Shown here: one piece after another, positions 20,099 through 31,539 of the stretch
Position numbering within the stretch: position 1 is the stretch's first letter
Layout of the letters: every line of letters begins with the position of its first letter
Assembly (NCBI GenBank): GCA_009839925.1
Contig: VXOS01000006.1
Coordinates: 1 to 43,187, forward strand
Direction: 5' to 3'
Length of the DNA stretch: 43,187 bases
From: Chloroflexota bacterium
GTDB lineage: Bacteria > Chloroflexota > Dehalococcoidia > UBA2979
The notes under the pieces: model-generated
The model's database searches: none
The model's input: the letters and a program-made list of their open reading frames with translations, nothing else
Told to the model about the DNA's origin: nothing
Position numbers and translations under genes: made by a program

Positions 20099-20152
20099 GG
20101 CACGTAGCGGAACGTGCCAGACGGTGCCCGTAACGTGCCTAATCCGTATCAT
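20099..20152 (+). promoter_or_regulatory. Operator-like array: three ACGTGCC/GGCACGT heptamers plus putative -10 TATCAT
   Basis: GGCACGT 20099-20105, ACGTGCC 20112-20118, ACGTGCC 20133-20139; TATCAT 20147-20152; lies between the MBL gene and the MMPL gene. Confidence 0.5.
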
Positions 20153-20238
20153 TCTGGAGTCCGCACGATCCTGCTGTTGAATGGCGCTACTCCCACCGGT
20201 GCAGACACTCGGCGCGGACCCCACGCGCGCGGACGAGG

Positions 20239-22611
20239 ATGGCAATGCTCGTACGAATCGCCCGCTGGTGCTTCCAGAACCCCCGCAAGACCGTCGCCGC
20301 CTGGATCGCGGTCGTCCTCGCCACATTCGCGGCGGCCGGCGTCATCGGCCCCTCGTTCTTCGCGCAGCTCGAGGCCCCCGAGTCGGACAGCCGCAACGGC
20401 TTCGAGGTGCTCGAGGAGCACTTCGGCGGTTTCGGGAGCGGCCTCAGCGGCTCGATCGTCTTCCGCTCCGAGTCCGGCATCGACGACCCGGCGGTGCGCG
20501 GGGCGATGGAGGCGATGTTCGAGCAGGTCGACGCGTTCGAGGGCGTGAGCGTCACCAGCCCGTACCTCGCGGCGATCCCGGTCCCGGACACCGGACAGCA
20601 GACCCGGAACCTGCCTCACGCGCCCGGCCGCCCCCAGGTCAGCACGGACGGGCTGGTCGCCTTCGCCAGCATCGACCTCGCGCCGGAGCTGGACTTCAAC
20701 GAGACGTCCGCACTGGGCGGGGAGTTCGCCGACCTCGTGCCCGAGCTGCCGGGGCTGACGGTCGAGATCGGAGGCGAGGCGCTCAGCGAGTTCGAGCCGC
20801 CGCAGTCGGAGTTCATCGGGCTGGCGTTCGCCGTCGTGGTGCTGATTCTCGCCTTCGGCTCCGTGATGGCGATGGGGCTGCCGCTCGCCATCGCGGCGGC
20901 CGGCGTCGGGTTCGGCCTCGGCGTGGCCGTGATCCTCTCCAACGTGCTGTCGATCCCCGAGTTCGCGACGACGATCGGCGCGATGATCGGCATCGGGGTG
21001 GGCATCGACTACGCGCTGTTCATCGTGACCCGCTACCGCGACGGGCTCGCCGAGGACGGCGCCGTCGAGCCCTCGATCTTCCTCGCCATGGACACCGCCG
21101 GGCGGGCGGTGATCTTCGCGGGGCTGACGGTGGTGATCTCGCTGCTCGGCATGCTCTTTATCGGCCTGCCGTTCATCAGCGGGCTCGCTGTGGCCGCGGC
21201 GATCCCGGTCGCCGCCACGATGATCGCCTCCGTCACGCTGCTGCCAGCGCTGCTCGCGTTCGTGCGCGACCGGATCGAGGTGACGCGCTGGCGCGGGCTG
21301 ATCGCCGCCGGGCTGGTCGCGCTGGCGCTGCTCGGCGTCGGCCTCGGGTTCCGGCCGCTGCTGCTCGGCGCCCCGCTCGCCCTCGTCGTGCTCCTCGCCG
21401 GGTTCGTGGCGCCTCCGCTGCGCGCGATCGTCCCGAGGCGCCCTCGCGCGCCCATGGAGCAGACCTTCGCGTGGCGCTGGAGCCGCCTGGTGCAGCGCCA
21501 CCCGTGGTTCGCGCTGGCCGCCGGCGTCGCGATGCTGCTCGCGATGGCGTCGCCGGCGCTCTCGCTGCAGCTCGGCTTCGCCGACGAGGGCAACTACCCG
21601 GAGGAGACCACGACGCGTCGCGCCTACGACCTCCTCGGCGAGGGCTTCGGGCCGGGCTTCAACGGGCCGCTCCTCGTCACAGCCGAACCGCGGACCGAGG
21701 GTGATCGCGCCGTCATCGAGCCGCTGGTCGCGACCCTCTCGGCCACCGACGGCATCGCCTCCGTGAACGGTCCGCTGCCCAGCGACTTCGCGAATCCCGC
21801 GAACGCAGCCGCGTACATCGTGCAGGTCTACCCGGAAACCGCTCCACAGGATCCGGCCACCGCCGATCTCGTCGACCGCCTGCGTTCCGAGGTGATTGCC
21901 GCCGCCATCGAGGGCAGCACGCTGGCGGTCAACGTCACCGGGTTCGTCCCGCTGGGCGTGGACTTCACCGACTACCTGGCCACGCGCACGCCGGTGTTCT
22001 TCGCGGCGGTCCTCGTGCTCTCGTTCCTGCTGCTGCTGATCGTCTTCCGCTCGATCCTGGTGCCGATCAAGGCCGTGATCATGAACCTGCTCTCGATCGC
22101 CGCCGCCTACGGAGTGGTAGCCGCCGTCTTCCAGCACGGCTGGATGGGCGCCCCGATCGGCGTCGCCGCGGGCCCGATCGAGCCGTTCATCCCGATGATG
22201 CTGTTCGCCATCGTCTTCGGACTCTCGATGGACTACGAGGTGTTCCTGCTCTCGCGGGTGCGCGAGGAGTACGACCGCACCGGCGACGCGGTTGCCTCGG
22301 TTGCGGACGGCCTCGCCTCGACGGCGCGGGTGATCACGGCCGCGGCGGCGATCATGGTCGTCGTCTTCGCCAGCTTCGTGTTCGAGGACAACCGCAGCAT
22401 CAAGATGTTCGGCCTCGGCCTCGCGGTCGCCGTCTTCCTCGACGCGACCGTGGTGCGGCTGCTGCTGGTGCCCGCGGCGATGGAGCTGCTGGGCGCGCGC
22501 AACTGGTGGGTGCCGGGCTGGCTCGACCGGCTGCTGCCACGGCTCACTATCGAGCACGGGGCGCAGCCCGATCCGGCCGCCGTGACGACCGGCGGAGACG
22601 CCAGCGACTGA
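20239..22611 (+). CDS. MMPL-family (RND superfamily) transporter
   Basis: 790 aa; GIGVGIDYALFIVTRYRDGL and FGLSMDYEVFLLSRVREEYDRTGD motifs, two 6-TM blocks. Confidence 0.93.
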   Translation: MAMLVRIARWCFQNPRKTVAAWIAVVLATFAAAGVIGPSFFAQLEAPESDSRNGFEVLEEHFGGFGSGLSGSIVFRSESGIDDPAVRGAMEAMFEQVDAFEGVSVTSPYLAAIPVPDTGQQTRNLPHAPGRPQVSTDGLVAFASIDLAPELDFNETSALGGEFADLVPELPGLTVEIGGEALSEFEPPQSEFIGLAFAVVVLILAFGSVMAMGLPLAIAAAGVGFGLGVAVILSNVLSIPEFATTIGAMIGIGVGIDYALFIVTRYRDGLAEDGAVEPSIFLAMDTAGRAVIFAGLTVVISLLGMLFIGLPFISGLAVAAAIPVAATMIASVTLLPALLAFVRDRIEVTRWRGLIAAGLVALALLGVGLGFRPLLLGAPLALVVLLAGFVAPPLRAIVPRRPRAPMEQTFAWRWSRLVQRHPWFALAAGVAMLLAMASPALSLQLGFADEGNYPEETTTRRAYDLLGEGFGPGFNGPLLVTAEPRTEGDRAVIEPLVATLSATDGIASVNGPLPSDFANPANAAAYIVQVYPETAPQDPATADLVDRLRSEVIAAAIEGSTLAVNVTGFVPLGVDFTDYLATRTPVFFAAVLVLSFLLLLIVFRSILVPIKAVIMNLLSIAAAYGVVAAVFQHGWMGAPIGVAAGPIEPFIPMMLFAIVFGLSMDYEVFLLSRVREEYDRTGDAVASVADGLASTARVITAAAAIMVVVFASFVFEDNRSIKMFGLGLAVAVFLDATVVRLLLVPAAMELLGARNWWVPGWLDRLLPRLTIEHGAQPDPAAVTTGGDASD

Positions 22612-22650
22612 GTGACAGCGGAGCGGCTCGCGCGCCTGCCTCGCCGCCCC

Positions 22651-23613
22651 TTACCCCAGCCGCCGCAGCTTCTTGATACTGCGCAGCTCCCGAGGCGGAT
22701 CGAGGTGCTGGCCGCGGATCGTGTAGGCCGCCTCGGCGACGTAGATGTCGCCCCGTGAATCGACCGCGATGCCGTGCGGGGCGATGAAGCGGCCCGCCTC
22801 CTCGCCCTCCTCCGGGTGGCCGAGGCGCGCGAGCAGCTCGCCCTCGCGGCTGAGGATGCTGACGCGATGGCCGACGCCGAGCGCGCCCTCCAGGCGCGCG
22901 AAGCCGTTCAGCTCGCCGATGTAGATCAGGCCGTCGCCGCCCATCGTCATGCCGCAGGGGCGGTGGATGTTGTTCCACATCGCCAGCGGATCGCCTTCGC
23001 GGTCGAAGACCTGCACGCGATGGCTCTCGCGGTCCGCGACGTACAGCCGGTCCTGCTCGTCGATCGCGAGGTTGTGCGGCACCATGAACTGCCCGACATC
23101 GATGCCCGCCTCGCCCCAGGACAGCTCGTACTCGCCCTCGGCGGAGTAGCGGTGGATGCGCGCGTTGCCGTAGCCGTCGCTGATGAAGATCGAGCCGTCG
23201 TGCGAGGAGACGGCGGCGTCGGTGGGGCGGTTGAAGGGATCGCCGCTGTAGGCCTCGGCGGAGACGCCCGGCTCGCCGATGGTCAGCACCAGCTCGCCCT
23301 CGCGGGTCCACTTCGTGATCGTGTGGGAGCCGTCGTCGGCGCAGTAGAGGAAGCCGTCCGGCCCAACGCTGATCGCGTGCGTGCGGTCCGTGAACACGCC
23401 CTCGCCGAAGGCGCGCACGAAGCCCCCATCCGGATCGAGGACGACGACGGGGTTCGCGGGCTGCCTCGTGAGCAGGTAGACCAGATCCTCGGCGTCGACG
23501 GCGACGCCGGCGCACTCGACGAGGTTCATGCCCGCGGGCAGTCGCTCCCACGCCGCGAGCGCCACGTAGCGGAACGCCCCGGTCCCGAGCTCGACCGAGT
23601 CTGTCGCGACCAT
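22651..23613 (-). CDS. NHL-repeat beta-propeller protein
   Basis: 320 aa; repeated GIAVDSRGDIYVAE, ISVGPDGFLYCADDGSHTITKWTREGE, AIDEQDRLYVADRESHRVQVFDREG. Confidence 0.85.
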   Translation of the reverse strand: MVATDSVELGTGAFRYVALAAWERLPAGMNLVECAGVAVDAEDLVYLLTRQPANPVVVLDPDGGFVRAFGEGVFTDRTHAISVGPDGFLYCADDGSHTITKWTREGELVLTIGEPGVSAEAYSGDPFNRPTDAAVSSHDGSIFISDGYGNARIHRYSAEGEYELSWGEAGIDVGQFMVPHNLAIDEQDRLYVADRESHRVQVFDREGDPLAMWNNIHRPCGMTMGGDGLIYIGELNGFARLEGALGVGHRVSILSREGELLARLGHPEEGEEAGRFIAPHGIAVDSRGDIYVAEAAYTIRGQHLDPPRELRSIKKLRRLG

Positions 23614-23686
23614 GGCGCACCCCCTCGCCTGCAGCGCGAGTATGGCACGCCGGCGAGGCGGGGCGCGGGCGCGCTGCCCTCGAGGC

Positions 23687-24109
23687 TCAGTCGCCGCTCA
23701 CGCTCCAGAGGTGGCGGCCGACGGCGAGGGCAACGACGACGAAGAGCGAGTCGACGAGCGGGAAGTAGATGACGTGCGAGGTCACCGCCTCGCCGGTCTC
23801 GCTGTCCGGGTTGAGCGTCCAGATCCAGCCCCAGAAGAACAGCGTCGTGAGCACGATCGAGCCGTAGAAGAGGACGCTGACCCCGACGGACTCGAGCGTT
23901 GCGGGCTCGCCGCTCCCGAGGTCGCGCCACCGTAGAGAGCTCACCACGAGCGCCACCAGCGTCGAGGCCGCCATGAACCAGTTGATCACCTCCCACACCG
24001 GGTAGTCCGGCGAGCCGTCGTGGTAGACGGGCGTGAGAATCAGGTTCACCGCCACGGCAACCGCCGTCGCCACGAGCAGCACCGCCAGCAGCCGCTTCAC
24101 CATGTCCAT
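23687..24109 (-). CDS. Hypothetical membrane protein
   Basis: From MDMVKRLLAVLLVATAVAVAVNLILTPVYHDGSPDYPVWEVINWFMA...; about four TM segments. Confidence 0.7.
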   Translation of the reverse strand: MDMVKRLLAVLLVATAVAVAVNLILTPVYHDGSPDYPVWEVINWFMAASTLVALVVSSLRWRDLGSGEPATLESVGVSVLFYGSIVLTTLFFWGWIWTLNPDSETGEAVTSHVIYFPLVDSLFVVVALAVGRHLWSVSGD

Positions 24110-24173
24110 CCTCGTGCCTTCCTTCCCCCGACTCAAGGATGGTAGCGCGCTTTCGCGAGTCCGGGCGCGGGCG

Positions 24174-24200
24174 TTGTCGCCTGCACGGGCGTGATACAAT
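24174..24200 (+). promoter_or_regulatory. Putative promoter TTGTCG - 15 nt - TACAAT with extended TGa
   Basis: TTGTCG 24174-24179, TG at 24192-24193, TACAAT 24195-24200; about 100 nt upstream of the fused permease ATG. Confidence 0.4.
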
Positions 24201-24300
24201 GCTGTCATCACGTTGCAGTGCCCAACGAGCGGAGGACTCCCAATTCGGGAATCCCGGCAGAGTCCTTGCTGCGAACGGCTGACAACGAGTGGTGTAGCCC

Positions 24301-25884
24301 ATGAACCGACTCCTCAGAGACTCTGGTGAAGGTCGCGCGCTGACATCGGCGCGTTTTCTGACTCCTGTGGTTGGGTTCATAGTAGGGCTGCTATTCGCGC
24401 TGATTCTGCTTCAAGTAACGATACCCAACCTGCCGTGGCTACAAGGGTTGCCGCCTGGTGATCGGGAAGTCGGCGGGGATTTGCCAGTCCTGTTCTGGCC
24501 TGTCTCATCGGAACTGGGGTCGGACCCTCTAGGCCGGCCGATCATGGATGAGGTGTGGTCCCACTTCTCGACTACGCTGGAGCGCACAATCTGGGGATGG
24601 GCCCTGGCGGTGCTCCTGGCCTGGGGGCTTGGCCTTCTGCGGCGGAGTCGACATCCGGGAATTCCCGCAGGGAGGCTCGTAGTGGCCGCCATGGGCGCGA
24701 TGCCACCGCTTGGGCTGCTAGTACATTACGCATGGGCGCCTCCGTCAGTGAACTCTGACCCACTCCTCTCTGTCTCGCTGGTGGTCGGGGTAACCGGCGG
24801 CCTCTGGACTGCGCTGGAGCTGCCGAGCCGGAACGACGTGTCCCCGCGGGTCGCGCTGGCACGTGCGGCTGGTCTGGTGCTGCGCCACGGGGGCATGTTG
24901 CTGGGCGGCGTAATCCTGTTGGAGGCACTCGTTGCTGGCTCTGGTCTGGGGACCATTTTCCCGAGTCGTGGGTCCGGGTATCCGGCACTCCTTGGGCCGT
25001 CAGCTGCTCTCTTCATCTGGCTGACCTTATGGTCTCGCTTCCTGGGGAATCTCGTGCTTGCAGCGGTGGGTGGGATCGCTCCAGCCAGGACTGCGACTCG
25101 CAGGGGAGCGGTACACGGCACTCACCTCGCGATCGGCGGAGGGGTTGCCCTCGTCCTAGTGGCCCTGCTGTTCGTGGCGCCCATCGCGGCCGCCCACGAT
25201 CCACTCGGCATCAACCTGCTGGAGCGGACCATTGGTCCAGGCGGCGCTTACTGGCTCGGCACCGATGCGCAAGGCCAAGATGTCTTTAGTCGTGTAGTTC
25301 ACGGAGGCCGTTCGGCTGCCGAGCTGTGCGTCCCGATGGTGTTGCTGGCGCTCATAGCGTGCATCCCGATGGCAGTCGCCCGGATCGTGCTCGACGGCGC
25401 CGGCATGCCGAAGCTCCTCCACGGAGTCGAGGGCGTACTGGAGGGATTGATAAGCGTCCCCTGGCTGATGTTGGGAATCCTGATCCAAGTGCACGTGCTG
25501 GGGGAATGGCCACTCTGGGCGGGGTTGGCTGTAGTGCTCGTACCTCGGGCTCTGCGCGTGGGATGGGCGCTCGGAGCAAACGAACGCCTGCAACGAGACC
25601 ACCTGGCCCTTGTGGCCCTGCAGGCCGGGACGCTCCTCCTTGCTGCGGCCCTGACTGCGGTCGTCGCGCTTGGTTTCCTGGGCCTCGTGTCCGGGCCCCC
25701 TGAGGCAGACCTGGGACTGATGCTCAGGGACTACCGATTGCTGGTGTGCGTAGCTCCGTGGACCATCATCTCTCCCGGTGCTCTTGTCGCCCTGGTCACC
25801 GCCGCCTGGCTGGTGGTGGCCACGCTGTTTTCTCAATCAGACTCGGAGTACCGACCCGCGGGTTGTGTCCACGCTCTGTCGTAG
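24301..25884 (+). CDS. Fused DppB-DppC-like ABC peptide-type permease, orphan
   Basis: 527 aa; N half GRPIMDEVWSHFSTTLERTIWGWALAVLLAWGLGLL and GGVILLEALVAGSGLGTIF (DppB-like); C half HDPLGINLLERTIGPGGAYWLGTDAQGQDVFSRVVHGGRSAAEL and VALGFLGLVSGPPEADLGLML (DppC-like). Confidence 0.75.
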   Translation: MNRLLRDSGEGRALTSARFLTPVVGFIVGLLFALILLQVTIPNLPWLQGLPPGDREVGGDLPVLFWPVSSELGSDPLGRPIMDEVWSHFSTTLERTIWGWALAVLLAWGLGLLRRSRHPGIPAGRLVVAAMGAMPPLGLLVHYAWAPPSVNSDPLLSVSLVVGVTGGLWTALELPSRNDVSPRVALARAAGLVLRHGGMLLGGVILLEALVAGSGLGTIFPSRGSGYPALLGPSAALFIWLTLWSRFLGNLVLAAVGGIAPARTATRRGAVHGTHLAIGGGVALVLVALLFVAPIAAAHDPLGINLLERTIGPGGAYWLGTDAQGQDVFSRVVHGGRSAAELCVPMVLLALIACIPMAVARIVLDGAGMPKLLHGVEGVLEGLISVPWLMLGILIQVHVLGEWPLWAGLAVVLVPRALRVGWALGANERLQRDHLALVALQAGTLLLAAALTAVVALGFLGLVSGPPEADLGLMLRDYRLLVCVAPWTIISPGALVALVTAAWLVVATLFSQSDSEYRPAGCVHALS

Positions 25885-25970
25885 TAGGACGATCTGGTCT
25901 GCGGACCCTGATGAGCGGCAGAGGGCACGCCGATTGCTCCGGCTCCGGGCGAGTCCTTAGGGCAAGCGAG

Positions 25971-25992
25971 GCGGGCGGGCGGGTCAGCCCGC
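25971..25992. terminator. GC hairpin between convergent genes
   Basis: GCGGG-TCAG-CCCGC within gcgggcgggcgggtcagcccgc, between the fused permease and the convergent oxidase gene. Confidence 0.3.
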
Positions 25993-26007
25993 AGACGGCC
26001 CCTCGCG

Positions 26008-27153
26008 TCAACCGCCCGTCTCGAAACGGTCGAGGCGGAAGAGGGAGATGTCGTGGTCGGTCTCGCCGCGCATGGCGAGGTCGGCCATGATCTCGCCGAC
26101 GACGCTGCAGAACTTGAAGCCGTGGCCGGAGAACCCCGCCGCCACGAAGACGTTCGGCATGCCGGGCAACGCGTCGATGATGAAGTGCTCGTCTGGCGTG
26201 TTCGTGAACATGCAGACCTTGAGCGACAGCGTCGGCCCGTTCGCGTCCGGGAAGTAGCGCGCCAGGCCCAACCGCAGCAACGCCTCGTCCTCCTCGTGGA
26301 ACTCGCGATCGAGGCCGTCGGCGGTCGTCGCCTCGCCGAGGTGGTGGTACCTGCCGATCTTGACCCCCGGAACGCCGAAGACAGGAAGCGCGTAGTACAG
26401 CCCTTCCTCGAACTCGCCGATCACCACCGGGCAGACCTCCGGCGCGTACAGCTCCGGGCGCAGTGGCTGGAACCAGGCGATGACCTGCCGCTCCGGTTGC
26501 AGCAAGCCGTCCAGCGGTGACGCCACCGGCCCCGCCCATGCGCCCGAGGTGATCACGAGCGCCCCAGCCTCGTACGCGCCTCGGGTGGTCTCGACGCGCA
26601 CGCGGTCGCCCGTACTCTCCCACTCCAGCACCGCCTCGCGGGCGCGCACCTCGCCGCCTCGCTCCTGCGCGGCGAAGACGTGGTTGACGATGCAGCGCTC
26701 GGACAGCAGGAAGCCGCCGTCGGGCTGATGGAGGCCCATCCAGCCCTCGGGCGCACGCAGGCCCGGGAAGCGCCGGGTCAGTTCGGCGCCTGTCAGCACC
26801 TCGTGCGGCAGATCGTGCTCCTCGCAGGATTGCAGCGAGCCGGGGAAGACTCGGCCGTCCTCGCTGCCGATGTCCAGCCCACCGGTGATGTGCAGCAGCT
26901 GCTCGCCGCTCGCCGCCTCCAGCTCGCGCCAGCGCTCGTAGGCGCGGCGCAGCAGCGGCACGTACGAGGGGTGCTCGAAGTAGGCGAGCCGGATGATGCG
27001 GCTCACCCCGTGCGACGAGCCCATTTCGTGCGGCACGTCGTAGCGCTCGATGCCGAGCACGCGCAGGCCGCGGCTCGCGAGCTCATGGACCGTCGCCGAG
27101 CCCATCCCCCCGACGCCGATCACGATCACGTCGTACGTGCCGTTCGCGCTCAT
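26008..27153 (-). CDS. Monomeric sarcosine oxidase / N-methyl amino acid oxidase-like flavoprotein
   Basis: VIGVGGMGSATVHELASRGLRVLGIERYDVPHEMGSSHGVSRIIRLAY; KVCMFTNTPDEHFIID carries the likely covalent-flavin Cys; GFSGHGFKF. Confidence 0.88.
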   Translation of the reverse strand: MSANGTYDVIVIGVGGMGSATVHELASRGLRVLGIERYDVPHEMGSSHGVSRIIRLAYFEHPSYVPLLRRAYERWRELEAASGEQLLHITGGLDIGSEDGRVFPGSLQSCEEHDLPHEVLTGAELTRRFPGLRAPEGWMGLHQPDGGFLLSERCIVNHVFAAQERGGEVRAREAVLEWESTGDRVRVETTRGAYEAGALVITSGAWAGPVASPLDGLLQPERQVIAWFQPLRPELYAPEVCPVVIGEFEEGLYYALPVFGVPGVKIGRYHHLGEATTADGLDREFHEEDEALLRLGLARYFPDANGPTLSLKVCMFTNTPDEHFIIDALPGMPNVFVAAGFSGHGFKFCSVVGEIMADLAMRGETDHDISLFRLDRFETGG

Positions 27154-27230
27154 GCGGCTCCGTCCTCGACCGTGGCCGGCCCCTGCTCCTCAACAATAGG
27201 CGCTCGCGCCAGGCGGCCCGAGGGGCAAAG

Positions 27231-29168
<1,938 letters not shown>

Positions 29169-29199
29169 ACAAGGTGAGACGCGCGAGGAGAGGCAGCCG

Positions 29200-29928
29200 G
29201 TGACGGAACGGGACAGCGTCCGCATCGGCGCTACGGTCATCGAGTACGAGATTCGCCGCAGCGAGCGGCGCAGGAAGACGGTGCAGATCAGGATCGATGG
29301 CGGCGCCGTGCGGGTCGCGGCGCCCTCGGCAACGCCCGACGGCGAGCTGCGCGCCATCGTCCGCAAGCGGGCGTCCTGGATCCTCAAACGCCTCGCCGAG
29401 GCAGCCCCGGAGGCTGCCGAGAAGCGATTCGTCAGCGGTGAGACGCTCCCGTACCTCGGCGAGCAGGTCTCGCTGGTCGTCGATTGCGGGGAGGCGCCCT
29501 CGCCGCAGATCCGGCTCGACCGGGGGCGCCTCCGGATCGTCGCGCCCGGAGACCTCGAGGACGGTGAGCGCGAGGAGCAGATTCGAGGCGCCGTTGTCGC
29601 ATGGTATAGGGCTCGGGCGGCGGAGCGCTTCCCGGCCGCCGTCGATCGCTGGTGGCCGCGGCTGGGTTGCGGCGAGCCGTCGCGAGTGCTGATCCGCGAC
29701 CAGCGCCGGCGCTGGGGAAGCTGCGCCTCGGACGGCACGCTGCGCTTCAGCTGGCGCGGCATGATGCTGGAGCCCGCGCTGATCGACTACATCGTCGTTC
29801 ACGAGCTGGCGCACCTCGCGCAGCAGAACCACTCGCCGGACTTCTGGGAGCTCGTCACCAACGCGCTGCCCGACGCGCGGGAACGGCGCACGCGGCTGCG
29901 GGAGGCCGGACGCACGCTCCCTCTCTGA
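29200..29928 (+). CDS. YgjP/DUF45 M48-like metallopeptidase
   Basis: GTG start; RRRWGSCASDGTLRFSWRGMMLEPALIDYIVVHELAHLAQQNHSPDFWELV (HExxH). Confidence 0.88.
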   Translation: MTERDSVRIGATVIEYEIRRSERRRKTVQIRIDGGAVRVAAPSATPDGELRAIVRKRASWILKRLAEAAPEAAEKRFVSGETLPYLGEQVSLVVDCGEAPSPQIRLDRGRLRIVAPGDLEDGEREEQIRGAVVAWYRARAAERFPAAVDRWWPRLGCGEPSRVLIRDQRRRWGSCASDGTLRFSWRGMMLEPALIDYIVVHELAHLAQQNHSPDFWELVTNALPDARERRTRLREAGRTLPL

Positions 29929-30006
29929 CGCCCGCCGCCGCGCGCGCGGCGCTAGACTGCGCGCGATGCGCCTCGTGCGGCGGGGCGCGAGCGAAGGGGG
30001 GCCACC

Positions 30007-31101
30007 GTGCAGGCCGTCGTGTTCCATGAGCTGGGCAAGCCACCGGCCATCGAGGAGGTCGATCTCGCACCGCCGAAGGCGCGCGAGGTGCGCGTGAAGG
30101 TGGTTGCCAGCGGGCTCTGCCACTCCGACATCCACCGTCTCCACGGCCACCTGCCCTCGGCGACCCCGATGGTGATGGGCCACGAGGGCTCCGGCGTCGT
30201 CGAGGAGATCGGCGAGGCCGTCAGCGACGTGGCGCCCGGCGATCACGTCGTGATCAGCTTCGGGCCCTACTGCGGCGGCTGCCGCTCGTGCAGCGACGGG
30301 CGCTTCAGCAACTGCGAGCGCAAGCTCGCCAACGCCCAGCGCGGCAACCTGCTGGACGGCACCAGCCGGCTCAGCCTGGACGGGCGGCGGATTAGCCACC
30401 AGTCCTCGGTCTCCTCGTTCGCGCAGGAGGCGGTCGTCCACGAGTCGAGCGCAGTCAAGGTGCGCGAGGACGCGCCGCTGGAGACGGTCGCGCTGCTGGG
30501 TTGCGGCGCCACCTCCGGCCTCGCGCCGGTCTTCAACGATGCGCAGGTCGAGGCCGGGAGCACCGTCGCCGTGATTGGCACCGGCGGGCTGGGGCTCAAC
30601 ACCGTGCAGGCCTCGGCGCTCTCGGGCGCGCTCACGATCATCGCCATTGACCTGCTCGACCATCGCCTTGACCAGGCGCGCGAGTTCGGCGCGACGCACG
30701 CGATCAACGCCTCGCAGCACGACCCGATCGCCGAGGTGCAGCGCATCAGCGGCGGAGGCGTGGACTACGCCTTCGAGGTGATCGGCTACCCGGAGACCGT
30801 GCTGCAGGCGATCCAGATGGTGCGCCCGGGCGGGGAGACGATCGTGATCGGCGCGCTCGCCGGCGACGCCGTGGTCTCGATCCCCTGGATGGGCATGCTG
30901 CGCGGTCCGCTGCGGCGCAGCGGCTTCGGCGCCTCGCGGCCGAACGTGGACATCCCGCGCTACGTGGACCTCTACATGGCCGGCAAGCTGCGCTTCGACG
31001 AGCTGGTGACGGGCCGCTACCCGCTGAGCGGCTTCCACGACGCCGTGGAGGTGATGGAACGCGGCGAGGGCGTGCGGAACATCATCCACCCCAACGGGTA
31101 G
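30007..31101 (+). CDS. Zinc-type MDR alcohol dehydrogenase with intact structural-zinc lobe
   Basis: GTG start; GLCHSDIHRL, GHEGSGVVEEIG, CGGCRSCSDGRFSNC, GTGGLGLNTV. Confidence 0.9.
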   Translation: MQAVVFHELGKPPAIEEVDLAPPKAREVRVKVVASGLCHSDIHRLHGHLPSATPMVMGHEGSGVVEEIGEAVSDVAPGDHVVISFGPYCGGCRSCSDGRFSNCERKLANAQRGNLLDGTSRLSLDGRRISHQSSVSSFAQEAVVHESSAVKVREDAPLETVALLGCGATSGLAPVFNDAQVEAGSTVAVIGTGGLGLNTVQASALSGALTIIAIDLLDHRLDQAREFGATHAINASQHDPIAEVQRISGGGVDYAFEVIGYPETVLQAIQMVRPGGETIVIGALAGDAVVSIPWMGMLRGPLRRSGFGASRPNVDIPRYVDLYMAGKLRFDELVTGRYPLSGFHDAVEVMERGEGVRNIIHPNG

Positions 31102-31125
31102 GGGTTGGCCCGCGACCGCCCAGGC

Positions 31126-31539
31126 TCACGGCTCCACGCGCTGTACCTCCACGAGCAGGTCGAAGTCCCTGTCGTAGCTCACGATTTCCGACACGCCTTG
31201 CCGCTCCATGTGTGCCACTACCAAGGCGTCCTCGAAGTCAAGGAACGGAGCTGAGGCGTAGAGGTCCAGCGCCCGGATGTAGACGCGCTTCTGAGGCAGC
31301 CTGAGACCCCGGAGCGTCAGAATCGGGACCAGCCGGGCCCGGATCTCCTCGTGGGTCAGCCTGTACGGGGCGCGCTGCGAGGACAGCACGTAGACAACCT
31401 CCGTGACGATGGCCTCGCAGGTGAGGAGTTCTTCCTCACCGCGTTGCACCTGCTGGAACAGTTCGTAGCAGGCCTCGGCCTTGGCCTCGTCATCCCGGGT
31501 GAGGTAGCGGAGGATGACATTCGTGTCGAGGAACCTCAC
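31126..31539 (-). CDS. PIN-domain toxin (VapC-like)
   Basis: 137 aa MRFLDTNVILRYLTRDDEAKAEACYELF...ICEAIVTEVVYVL-type region...DFEDALVVAHMERQGVSEIVSYDRDFD; conserved Asp residues. Confidence 0.88.
   Translation of the reverse strand: MRFLDTNVILRYLTRDDEAKAEACYELFQQVQRGEEELLTCEAIVTEVVYVLSSQRAPYRLTHEEIRARLVPILTLRGLRLPQKRVYIRALDLYASAPFLDFEDALVVAHMERQGVSEIVSYDRDFDLLVEVQRVEP

Noticed and set aside
20149-22557. 802-aa minus-strand ORF antisense to the MMPL transporter
   Set aside because: Composition dominated by R/D/E/H/G/Q repeats typical of the antisense frame of GC-rich DNA; the plus strand encodes a clear MMPL protein.
24241-24270. attcgggaatcccggc resembling a tRNA T-arm
   Set aside because: No GGTTCGANNCC match, no acceptor or anticodon arm could be built around it; treated as part of the permease leader instead.
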